Shown here in pieces: positions 17,970 through 24,782 of a stretch of DNA of 32,336 bases. How positions within the stretch are numbered: position 1 is the stretch's first letter; each line of letters starts with the position of its first letter. Origin of the DNA: Chloroflexota bacterium (GTDB lineage: Bacteria > Chloroflexota > Limnocylindria > Limnocylindrales > CSP1-4); assembly GCA_021783095.1 (NCBI GenBank), contig JAJXUG010000041.1, forward strand, positions 1-32,336. The letters are read 5' to 3'. The notes under the pieces were generated by a model, which ran no database searches, was not told where the DNA came from, and worked only from the letters and a program-made list of their open reading frames with translations. A program made the translations under genes and the position numbers.

Positions 17970-18917
17970 ATGACGCGTTTCGTAGCCGACACACGCCGCG
18001 ACACTAAGGCCCGCAGCCCTCGACTCTCGCGCGTGCGGCGAAGCCCGGAGGCGCGAGCCCTCATCTGGCTCGGGCCGAGCCTCATTCTGATCCTCGGCGT
18101 CGTCGTCTATCCGATCGTCATCCTCGTCCAAACGTCGCTCGACAGGATCAACCTCACCGGGCTCGACAAGGGGTTCGTCGGGTTCGCGAACTTCCAGAAG
18201 CTGTTCTCGCAGCCGGACCTCGTGCCGGTCCTGTGGAACACGGCGAGCTGGGTCGCAGTCTCCGTGACCTTGATCATGGTGCTCGGCTTCTTCGTAGCCG
18301 AGCTCCTCAATCAACGCTTCCCCTTCCGCAAGGCGATCCGTCTCGCGCTGCTCGTGCCATGGGCGGCCTCGGTGCTCATGACGGCGATGGGATTCCGCTG
18401 GATCTACAGCTTCTACTACGGCGCCCTCAACCCGGTACTCCAAGCGCTCCATCTCATCAGCAGCCCGGTCGACTGGCTCGGGACGGACGCCACATTCTTC
18501 CCGTCGCTGGTGATCGTGACCGTGTTCGTATCCGTGCCGTTCACGACCTACGTCCTGCTCGCGGGCCTGCAGTCGATCCCGGGCGAGGTACTGGAGGCGG
18601 CGGTCATCGACGGTGCCGGGCGAACGCAGGTGGCCCGCTTCGTGACGCTGCCGTTCCTGCGCCCGTATATCGGCCTGGCGGCGGTCCTCAACGCCATCTG
18701 GATCTTCAACTCGTTCCCGCTCGTGTACATCCTCAACAAGAGCAACCCCGGGTACTCGCACGACGTTGCCCTGACGTACATGTACAAGCTCGCCTTCGAC
18801 ACGGCGCTTGACATGGGCGAGGCGGCCGCCATGTCGGTGGTGAACGTCATGATCCTGACGGTCTTCGTGATCCTCTACATGCGGGTGCTCCGGCCGGAAG
18901 ACGCAGAGGCAGCATGA
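17970..18917 (+). CDS. Sugar ABC transporter permease (MalF-like)
   Basis: A 315-residue inner-membrane permease. After a basic cytoplasmic tail of about 30 residues come six hydrophobic segments, beginning ALIWLGPSLILILGVVVYPI. The EAA loop that contacts the ATPase is EAAVIDGAGRTQVARFVTLP (residues about 210-229). The ATG at 17970 has only a weak ribosome site (CGAG). It overlaps the second permease in ATGA. No ATP-binding subunit is encoded nearby; such systems commonly share one MsiK/MalK-type ATPase elsewhere in the genome. Confidence 0.93.
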   Translation: MTRFVADTRRDTKARSPRLSRVRRSPEARALIWLGPSLILILGVVVYPIVILVQTSLDRINLTGLDKGFVGFANFQKLFSQPDLVPVLWNTASWVAVSVTLIMVLGFFVAELLNQRFPFRKAIRLALLVPWAASVLMTAMGFRWIYSFYYGALNPVLQALHLISSPVDWLGTDATFFPSLVIVTVFVSVPFTTYVLLAGLQSIPGEVLEAAVIDGAGRTQVARFVTLPFLRPYIGLAAVLNAIWIFNSFPLVYILNKSNPGYSHDVALTYMYKLAFDTALDMGEAAAMSVVNVMILTVFVILYMRVLRPEDAEAA

Positions 18918-19741
18918 GGCAGTCGAGGCGCGCCACGCTCCTGTTCCTCCTGGCCGGGCTGGTCGTAGGCGCACTGGCCCTCGCCCCGTACCTCCAGATG
19001 TTCCTCACCGCGGCAAAGACGGCAAACGAGGTCCAGGCGATACCGCCGACCCTGCTGCCCGAGCACTGGGATTTTTCCAACTTCCTGACGGTGTGGACCG
19101 CGGTTCCGTTCGCCGACTACCTCCGGTCCACGCTCATCGTCGCGAGCGGCTCGACCGTCCTGGTGCTGCTAGTCGGCATCCCGGCGGCCTACTACCTCGC
19201 GCGTTTCCGGTTCCGGGGGCGTCGCATCTACCTGCTCCTGATGATCATGACCCAGGTCTTCGCGCCGGCCTCGCTGGTCATCGGGCTCTTCCGCGAGTAC
19301 ATCGCCTTCGGCCTCATCGACTCGTACGCCGCCTTGATCATCCCCGACGCGGCGTTCAACGCGGCGTTCACCATCTGGCTCCTGCACGGCTTCTTCGCGT
19401 CAATCCCGCCGTCGCTCGAAGAAGCCGCCCTGATCGACGGCTGCAGCACCCTGCAGGCGCTGGTCCGGGTGTCGCTGCCGCTTGCCATGCCCGGCATCGT
19501 GACGGCCGCGATCTACTCGTTCATCGCGGCGTGGAACGAGTTCGTCGTCGCGTTGACGATCCTCTCCACCGAGGATAAGAAGCCGCTCACGGTAGGGATC
19601 TCGGAGTTCCTCGGCCAGTTCAACGTCGACTGGCCGCACCTCTTCGCCGGCTCGTTGATCGCGATCGTGCCGGTCGTGATCCTCTTCGCCGTCATTGAGC
19701 GCTACCTCGTCAACGGTCTCACGGCCGGCTCGGTCAAGTAG
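18914..19741 (+). CDS. Sugar ABC transporter permease (MalG-like)
   Basis: A 275-residue partner permease with ATG 18914 overlapping the previous stop. It has six transmembrane segments, the first being ATLLFLLAGLVVGALALAPY. The EAA loop is EEAALIDGCSTLQALVRVSL, followed by PLAMPGIVTAAIYSFI. The middle part (YYLARFRFRGRRIYLLLMIM, then TQVFAPASLVIGLF) is typical for the MalG side. It completes the importer core: binding protein plus two permeases. Confidence 0.94.
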   Translation: MRQSRRATLLFLLAGLVVGALALAPYLQMFLTAAKTANEVQAIPPTLLPEHWDFSNFLTVWTAVPFADYLRSTLIVASGSTVLVLLVGIPAAYYLARFRFRGRRIYLLLMIMTQVFAPASLVIGLFREYIAFGLIDSYAALIIPDAAFNAAFTIWLLHGFFASIPPSLEEAALIDGCSTLQALVRVSLPLAMPGIVTAAIYSFIAAWNEFVVALTILSTEDKKPLTVGISEFLGQFNVDWPHLFAGSLIAIVPVVILFAVIERYLVNGLTAGSVK

Positions 19742-19751
19742 GTTCGGGTCC

Positions 19752-20609
19752 ATGCGACGCAGCCCAGACGGCTGGTTCACGATTACAGAGATGGCAGCGC
19801 AGACGTTCGCGCTCACGGAGTCACTCGGTCAGGTCGATCGATTCGGACCCGTGCTGACCCACTCGTACCTGCTCCTCGGCAACGCGCAGGCGGCGCTGGT
19901 CGACGCGAGCCACGGGATCGGCGATCTGCGAGGCGCCGTCGCAACGATCACACGCCTGCCGGTGAAGGTGCTGCTGACGCACTACCACTTCGACCACATC
20001 GGATGCGCGCACCAGTTCGACAGTGTGGCCATCTCGGAGCTCGAGGCGCACCTCGTGAGCGGTCAGCAGACCCCGGAGATGCAGGCGGCGACCGCGCGAG
20101 TGGCCGAGCGATGCCGGCAGCCGCTCCCACCCAACTTCTCGTTCGACCGGTACGCCATCGGCCCAGTCGCCCTGACGGGTCGCCTCCACGACGGCGACCT
20201 CATCGACCTCGGCGGTCGCGTGCTGCAGGTTGTTCACACGCCGGGGCACTCGCCGGGAAGCGTCTGCTTCTGGGACGCGGGCGCCGGGCTCATGTTCGGC
20301 GGCGACACGTTCAACCGCGGGCTCATCACCATGAGCCTCGAGCTCTGTGACATCGAGGCATACCAATCGTCCCTCGACCGTCTGATCTCGGCACTTCCCG
20401 CGGCCACCGCGTCACTGCTGCCGGCCCACTACGCGACGCCCGTGGGCACCGACACCCTCGCTGGACTAGCTGCCGGGATCGCGCAGGTCAGGGCTGGAAG
20501 CGCCACGGTGGTGGACGCTGGGCTGTGGCGGCAGGCTGATTTCGACTGGTTCAGCGTGGCGCTTCCAGCCCTTGTCGCCCCCTCGAGTGGGGCTGCGGCG
20601 GACCACTAG
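19752..20609 (+). CDS. MBL-fold metallohydrolase
   Basis: A 285-residue enzyme of the metallo-beta-lactamase fold. Zinc residues are complete: HxHxDH in LTHYHFDHIG, His in HTPGHSPGSVCFWD, Asp in FGGDTFNRG, and the last His in LLPAHYATPVG. Start ATG 19752 lies 10 nt after the permease stop; ATG 19791 is an alternative (MAAQTFALTE). Both have weak ribosome sites. The fold hydrolyses esters, thioesters, lactones or phosphodiesters, and lactonase activity would fit a pathway with a sugar dehydrogenase upstream (inference). It belongs to the operon by spacing. Confidence 0.85.
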   Translation: MRRSPDGWFTITEMAAQTFALTESLGQVDRFGPVLTHSYLLLGNAQAALVDASHGIGDLRGAVATITRLPVKVLLTHYHFDHIGCAHQFDSVAISELEAHLVSGQQTPEMQAATARVAERCRQPLPPNFSFDRYAIGPVALTGRLHDGDLIDLGGRVLQVVHTPGHSPGSVCFWDAGAGLMFGGDTFNRGLITMSLELCDIEAYQSSLDRLISALPAATASLLPAHYATPVGTDTLAGLAAGIAQVRAGSATVVDAGLWRQADFDWFSVALPALVAPSSGAAADH

Positions 20610-20728
20610 GACCACTGGTAACGCGTTGAGGGCCACTTCCCAAGACGGGCGCCTGAACGCACGGGCATCGCCAACAGCTCGGCCGGTCGACGGTCGTAGC
20701 CTCTGGCAATCAGTGACGAGGAGCTCGG

Positions 20729-21691
20729 ATGCCGACTATTGACCTGCCGCTCGACGAGTTGAGGACGTACGGCGGCCGGAACCCCAGGCCCGCGGACTTC
20801 GATGCCTACTGGAGTAATGCCCTCGTCGAGCTCGACGCCACGCACGACCAAGTGACGATCGAGGCCGTCGAGTACCCTTCGCGGGTTGCCGAGTGCTCCC
20901 ACCTCTGGTTCACCGGTGTGGGCGGGGCGCGCATCTACGCGAAGTACCTACGTCCCCGGGAACAAGGGGAGGCTCGCCCAGGGATCGTCGTCTTCCATGG
21001 CTACGGGGGGAGCAGCCCCGACTGGTTCGACCTGCTGCCATATGTCTCGCAGGGGTACTCCGTCCTCGCGATGGACTGTCGGGGGCAGGGAGGAAGGTCC
21101 GAGGACGTCGGCGGGATCCGGGGTAACACCCTCAACGGGCACGTCGTCCGCGGGCTCGCGAGTGGACCGCGCGGCCTGCTCTACCGCAGCATCTTCCTCG
21201 ACTGTGTCCAGACCGTCCGCATCCTGATGAACCTGCCCGGGCTCGACGCCGGCAGGATCGGCGTGACCGGGGCTTCGCAAGGAGGCGGCCTCACGCTCGC
21301 GTGCGCTGCCCTCGAGCCCAGGGTGAAGGCAGCAGCGTCGGTCTTTCCGTTCCTGAGCGACTACCTCCGCGTCTGGGAGCTGAACCTGGCCGAGCGTGCC
21401 TATGGCGAGTTGCGCGAACACCTGCGACGCTTCGACCCAACACACGACCAGTTTGAGGACCTGTTCCAGGCCCTCGGGTACATCGACGTCCAGCACCTGG
21501 CACCCCGGGTTCGAGCGACCGTCCTCATGGCCACGGGCCTCATGGACGAGATCTGCCCGCCGTCGACGCAGTTCGCGGCTTACAACAAGATCGCCGCAGC
21601 CAAGCGCATGGTCCTGTACCCAGACTTCGGGCACGAGGATCTGCCGGGCATCCGCGATCGCATTCTGACTTTCTTTGCCGAGAGCTTGTGA
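20729..21691 (+). CDS. CE7-family acetyl esterase (acetyl xylan esterase/cephalosporin C deacetylase type)
   Basis: A 320-residue alpha/beta hydrolase, start ATG 20729 with GAGGAG upstream. The three CE7 hallmarks are present: RGQ (118-120) in AMDCRGQGG, the nucleophile S183 in VTGASQGGG, and HE (H302, E303) in FGHEDL, with the acid D273 in GLMDEICPP. The oxyanion segment is VVFHGYGG. The N-terminus (RPADFDAYWSNAL) is also typical. No signal peptide, so it acts in the cytoplasm on small acetylated sugars or oligosaccharides brought in by a transporter. It lies 119 nt behind the MBL gene and may have its own promoter. Confidence 0.93.
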   Translation: MPTIDLPLDELRTYGGRNPRPADFDAYWSNALVELDATHDQVTIEAVEYPSRVAECSHLWFTGVGGARIYAKYLRPREQGEARPGIVVFHGYGGSSPDWFDLLPYVSQGYSVLAMDCRGQGGRSEDVGGIRGNTLNGHVVRGLASGPRGLLYRSIFLDCVQTVRILMNLPGLDAGRIGVTGASQGGGLTLACAALEPRVKAAASVFPFLSDYLRVWELNLAERAYGELREHLRRFDPTHDQFEDLFQALGYIDVQHLAPRVRATVLMATGLMDEICPPSTQFAAYNKIAAAKRMVLYPDFGHEDLPGIRDRILTFFAESL

Positions 21692-21816
21692 ATGGCACCC
21701 TCGGAATGTTGACAGTTCGCGATTGGCGGGCACATCCGGCCGCCCGGCGGCATCTCAGGGAACTGGGGTACTGGCGCTCGTAGCGCCGCGACCCTGCCCG
21801 CCTCGTACCGCCGCAG

Positions 21817-21948
21817 TCACTTGTAGCAGGCCTGCCGTGTGATCCCGTGGTAGCGGCACGTCTTGCTGATGTTGCCTGTCACCTCCTGGGCATGGCGGAC
21901 CACCGCCAGGCGGTGCGCGGCTCGACGGTCCAGCTCGCGTTCGGTCAT
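21817..21948 (-). pseudogene. IS481-type transposase N-terminal remnant with nonsense codon
   Basis: A 43-codon frame with a good ribosome site (GAGGAGG) encodes MTERELDRRAAHRLAVVRHA, then QEVTGNISKTCRYHGITRQA and CYK. This is the N-terminal HTH of IS481-type transposases, where a Trp normally follows. Here the codon is TGA. After the stop the same frame continues with LRRYEAGRVAALRAPV, so a TGG-to-TGA change inactivated the gene, and the rest (more than 250 residues, with the DDE domain) is gone. Confidence 0.8.
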
Positions 21949-22142
21949 CGGTCCTCCTCATCACCGGGGGGACCCGATGCGTACACGATGTCCGTCAGTT
22001 CTATAGCTAGGGCCGGAGCACGAGGCGGACGGGCACAAGGTCGATTGAGCAGACACGGTGGGGCGCCCGGCGGGGTCACCCGGCCCAAATCGCGAGCCCG
22101 CTGGCCGGTCATATCCCTCAAGGGCGTAGGAGCTGTGAATGA

Positions 22143-22271
22143 GCTCCACCGCCACTCGTTGCGGACCTCGTCGACCCGCCCAAGCGTGAGGGACGGCCCG
22201 CCACCTACTCCCGCCGGGAGATGGTTGACGCCATCCTGTACATCGCCCGGACCGGCTGCCAGCGGCGCTGA
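22143..22271 (+). pseudogene. IS5-type transposase N-terminal remnant
   Basis: A 42-codon stretch reads PLVADLVDPPKREGRPATYS, then RREMVDAILYIARTGCQRR before TGA. This is the conserved N-terminal (DUF4096-like) region of IS5-group transposases, where WR follows the Cys-Gln. No start codon is in place and the catalytic domain is absent. It ends 24 nt before the end of the minus-strand HNH gene, so it may mark the point where the phage-like cassette was joined to this locus. Confidence 0.75.
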
Positions 22272-22294
22272 GACAGCACTCCGGTCACGTCGGA

Positions 22295-22780
22295 TCAGTC
22301 GAAGAACGGGCTGCTTTGGCGCTCGTTGTGGGGCAAACGGCGGCGCTCCCGCCCGCACGGATCATGTTCGTTTGTGCGTGGAAAAACGCGGAAACCCGGG
22401 CGCAGCGCGGATTGCCAGGGCGCGGGTGTGGCCGCATTTCGCGGCTTCCGAGGGCTATCCCCACCCCTCGCGCTGCCCTTCGCCGCCTGGTTGCAGGCGG
22501 CGCACGAGGCCATCCACCCGTAGTCAGGCTGGCCATCGATGACATGCGCGGCGACCACTGTCTCGGCCGTCACCAGCGTCCCGCACCCGTACGCGCAGGG
22601 CACTGCGCCCCGCTCGCCACACAGGGCGACGAGCGCCCGCCGCGCCGCGGCGTGCTCGCGTCCGTAGCCGCGCGCCTCGCGCCCGGGACGCGACGCCTCG
22701 CGGACGCGCGCGCACGCCGGGCACCGCGCGCCCGACTGCAGGCGCACGGGCGCGTGCCCGGCCTCGCAGATGCGGATCAC
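22295..22780 (-). CDS. Phage-type HNH endonuclease
   Basis: A 161-residue protein with GTG start at 22780, overlapping the stop of the upstream membrane gene (GTGA). The N-terminal zinc pair is in ARCPACARV, followed by RGYGREHAAARRAL, which is characteristic of phage HNH proteins next to packaging or lysis genes. The catalytic part is CAYGCG, then VVAAHVIDGQPDYGWMASC and AACNQAAK. The C-terminal about 50 residues are basic and low in complexity and may be read-through beyond the original end. Last gene of the four-gene minus-strand cassette. Confidence 0.8.
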   Translation of the reverse strand: MIRICEAGHAPVRLQSGARCPACARVREASRPGREARGYGREHAAARRALVALCGERGAVPCAYGCGTLVTAETVVAAHVIDGQPDYGWMASCAACNQAAKGSARGGDSPRKPRNAATPAPWQSALRPGFRVFPRTNEHDPCGRERRRLPHNERQSSPFFD

Positions 22781-22962
22781 GGCGCGTCCTGCTCGGGCAC
22801 GTGGAACTCGGTGCGCACCAGGGCGGCGAACGCGGTGATGGCCGCGGTGACCGGCACGACCCACGGGTTCGCGTCGCTCGGGAACAGCGCGGCGATCAGG
22901 CCGCCGACGCAGCCGATCACGATGACGAACGCGGCCGGCGCGAACGTGCCGGAGACCTTCAC
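22777..22962 (-). CDS. Small two-TM holin-like membrane protein
   Basis: A 61-residue protein with GTG start overlapping the peptidase stop (GTGA) and a stop overlapping the HNH start. It has two hydrophobic helices (FAPAAFVIVIGCVGGLIAAL and VVPVTAAITAFAALV) separated by a short turn PSDANPW, and an acidic tail HVPEQDAP. Size, topology and position next to a putative lytic enzyme match small phage holins, but no family assignment is possible from the sequence. Confidence 0.65.
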   Translation of the reverse strand: MKVSGTFAPAAFVIVIGCVGGLIAALFPSDANPWVVPVTAAITAFAALVRTEFHVPEQDAP

Positions 22963-23930
22963 GCCTCGCCCTCCTCGGCTGATGTGGTCGTCGCACTGAC
23001 CGCCGTGACGCCGCTCCCGATGTGGACCCACCGGTTCTTGAACACGCCTGCCGTTACCAGCGCCACGGTGGCCTGGCCGCGGATGGCTCCCTGCTTCAGG
23101 GCCGGATGGCCGCAGGGCGCGCTGGAGGCGCGGCCGGTCCACGGGTATCGGCGCGTGTCCGTGAGGCGTCCGTGGGCGTCCAGCGCGTAGTGGACGACGG
23201 TGGCGCCGTGCGCGACCTGGATCCGCCACCTGGTGGTCGTGGGCCTCGGGTCGATCCTGTCGATCGCCTTCCACGCCTCCCGGACGTGCGCGAGCTCGCC
23301 CCAGGGCAGCGTGGCCTCGCCGCCCTGGCCCCAGTCGGCGCCCCAGGAGTTGCGGAGGCGCAGGCCGATGGCGTCCCAGCCGACGGCCAGGATCGCGTGC
23401 CCGCCGACGACGCGGTCGAACGCGGGCAGGACGCCGTCGACCGGGTGGAACCAGGACGAGGCCCACGGCGTGCCGATGACCACCGGGCCGAAGGAGAGGA
23501 TCGCGGCGCACAGGTCGGCCTGCGCGACGGGCACGGCGTAGTAGGCGGCGATCCGGTGCTGGCCGGCGAGCTCGCGGTGCCCGGCGACGGGGTAGCCCGA
23601 GGCGAGCCGGTACTTGAGCGCGTCGCGGATGACGGCGCCGTTCGCGGTCCCGCCGATCTGGCTGAAGAACAGCCCCTCGTCGAACAGGGCGAGGCCCGTG
23701 TCCCGCAGGTCGTACCAACCCTGCTCGCCGGCGGCGCTGTACGCGACGCACATGGGCGAGCTGCCCTGGTCGACCACCGGGTACAGCGGCGCGGGGATGT
23801 GGTAGGCGGCCGGCAGCTCGGCGGGCGGCTCGTCGCCGGTGGCGGCGTACAGAGCGTCGACCGGCCAGTCGCGGTCGTCGGGCGGGGACTCGACCCAGCC
23901 AAGGCCGAACACGTTGAGGTCGTCGGTCAC
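22959..23930 (-). CDS. Papain-fold (C1 family) cysteine peptidase, phage-like
   Basis: A 323-residue protein with GTG start overlapping the previous stop. The papain catalytic set is complete and correctly spaced: oxyanion Q55 and nucleophile C61 in DQGSSPMCVAYSAA, H178 in VGGHAILAVGW, and N194 in LRNSWGADWGQGG. Neither signal peptide nor inhibitory propeptide is present, so it would be made active in the cytoplasm. After residue about 225 comes an extra 95-residue C-terminal region without known motif, possibly for binding wall or virion. Placement before a holin-like gene suggests a role in lysis or as a particle-associated protease (inference). Confidence 0.88.
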   Translation of the reverse strand: MTDDLNVFGLGWVESPPDDRDWPVDALYAATGDEPPAELPAAYHIPAPLYPVVDQGSSPMCVAYSAAGEQGWYDLRDTGLALFDEGLFFSQIGGTANGAVIRDALKYRLASGYPVAGHRELAGQHRIAAYYAVPVAQADLCAAILSFGPVVIGTPWASSWFHPVDGVLPAFDRVVGGHAILAVGWDAIGLRLRNSWGADWGQGGEATLPWGELAHVREAWKAIDRIDPRPTTTRWRIQVAHGATVVHYALDAHGRLTDTRRYPWTGRASSAPCGHPALKQGAIRGQATVALVTAGVFKNRWVHIGSGVTAVSATTTSAEEGEA

Positions 23931-24262
23931 GGGAGGCCTCCGTTGATGGCGTGGCCGACCGCGGCGAGGACCTGCAGCGCGACGGCCAGCAGCGAGACGA
24001 GCGACGCGCCGAGCGCCCAGCGGGCGAGGACGAGCGCGCCGTCGGCGCGGTTCTGCCAGGCGAGCATCCGGTCGAGGTCGCGGTCGTGCTCGTCGAGGCG
24101 GTCGTAGATCGAGTCGGCGGAGCGCTGCATGCTGGCCCGCCGCTCGGCGCCGAGCGCCTGGTCCTTGGCGATCGCGTCCACGGTGGCCTTGAGCCCCCTG
24201 ATGTCCTCCCGCATCTCCATCAGGAGGTCGCGCTGAGTGAGGCCCATCGCGTCGTCGCTCAC
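23927..24262 (-). CDS. Coiled-coil protein with C-terminal TM helix (phage XhlA-like topology)
   Basis: A 111-residue protein. GTG 24262 is chosen because the partial copy at the right edge of the window begins at the same place (TADATGFTQRD versus SDDAMGLTQRD); an in-frame ATG lies at 24286. Residues about 15-70 form an amphipathic coiled coil (MREDIRGLKATVDAIAKDQ, SIYDRLDEHDRDLDRMLAWQ). Residues about 80-103 form a membrane helix (LARWALGASLVSLLAVALQV). This is the shape of phage accessory lysis proteins such as XhlA, though I see no sequence match. First gene of the cassette. Confidence 0.75.
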   Translation of the reverse strand: MSDDAMGLTQRDLLMEMREDIRGLKATVDAIAKDQALGAERRASMQRSADSIYDRLDEHDRDLDRMLAWQNRADGALVLARWALGASLVSLLAVALQVLAAVGHAINGGLP

Positions 24263-24380
24263 GGCCGCCCCGTCAGGCGATGCCATCGCATCGCGAGTCC
24301 GGGAAGGGGGAGGTGCCCCGATGTCGGACGGGGCGGGCCGGGTCGGCACTGGGGAGGGGGCGGCCGACCAGTAGGCGTGG

Positions 24381-24396
24381 CCCCGCCGCGGCGGGG
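24381..24396. repeat. 16-bp perfect GC palindrome upstream of the phage-like cassette
   Basis: CCCCGCCGCGGCGGGG, perfectly self-complementary, about 120 nt upstream of the first cassette gene. It could terminate transcription arriving from the right or act as a binding site. No T run is present. Confidence 0.35.
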
Positions 24397-24469
24397 CGGT
24401 TCCGGGAATGGAGGCGGGTCATGCCCTGATAGTCGGCCCGACACCCCCGCGCCGGTATCGGTCAGTTGA

Positions 24470-24640
24470 CCGGGGGCTTCACGCGCTCAGCAAGGGCGCG
24501 AGTCCCGGGCCAAGTCGGAGCAAGTCACCGCCGCGCTGGGCTTCTGCCACGGCGAGGACGACCGCCTGGAGCCTCTTCTGGAGGTCCTCGAGCCGGCAGA
24601 CGTGGCCCTCGCCCAGCTCCCGTGGCGGGTGCCGCAGTGA
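24470..24640 (+). pseudogene. Coding-like fragment without start codon
   Basis: An open frame of 56 codons reads RESRAKSEQVTAALGFCHGE, then DDRLEPLLEVLEPADVALAQ and LPWRVPQ before TGA. It has acidic/leucine-rich protein-like composition, unlike the neighbouring non-coding frames. No ATG, GTG or TTG start is available. It is probably the 3' end of a gene lost at the palindrome boundary near 24400. Family unknown. Confidence 0.35.
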
Positions 24641-24782
24641 GGATCCGGGTCCGGCCGTAACTCCGCGGCTAACGGCGCATTCGGGCGCGCTTGGGCCCGT
24701 CTCGATTGGCGCACCGCGCGACCGTGACGGCGGACACTCGAAGCCCTAGAATTGCCCCGCGTTCCGCATCAGGAGAGAGAAG

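Noticed and set aside
16971-18974. Minus-strand open frame of 667 codons opposite the binding-protein and permease genes
   Set aside because: Composition dominated by Arg, His, Asp and Glu as expected for the complement of membrane-protein codons; no domain.
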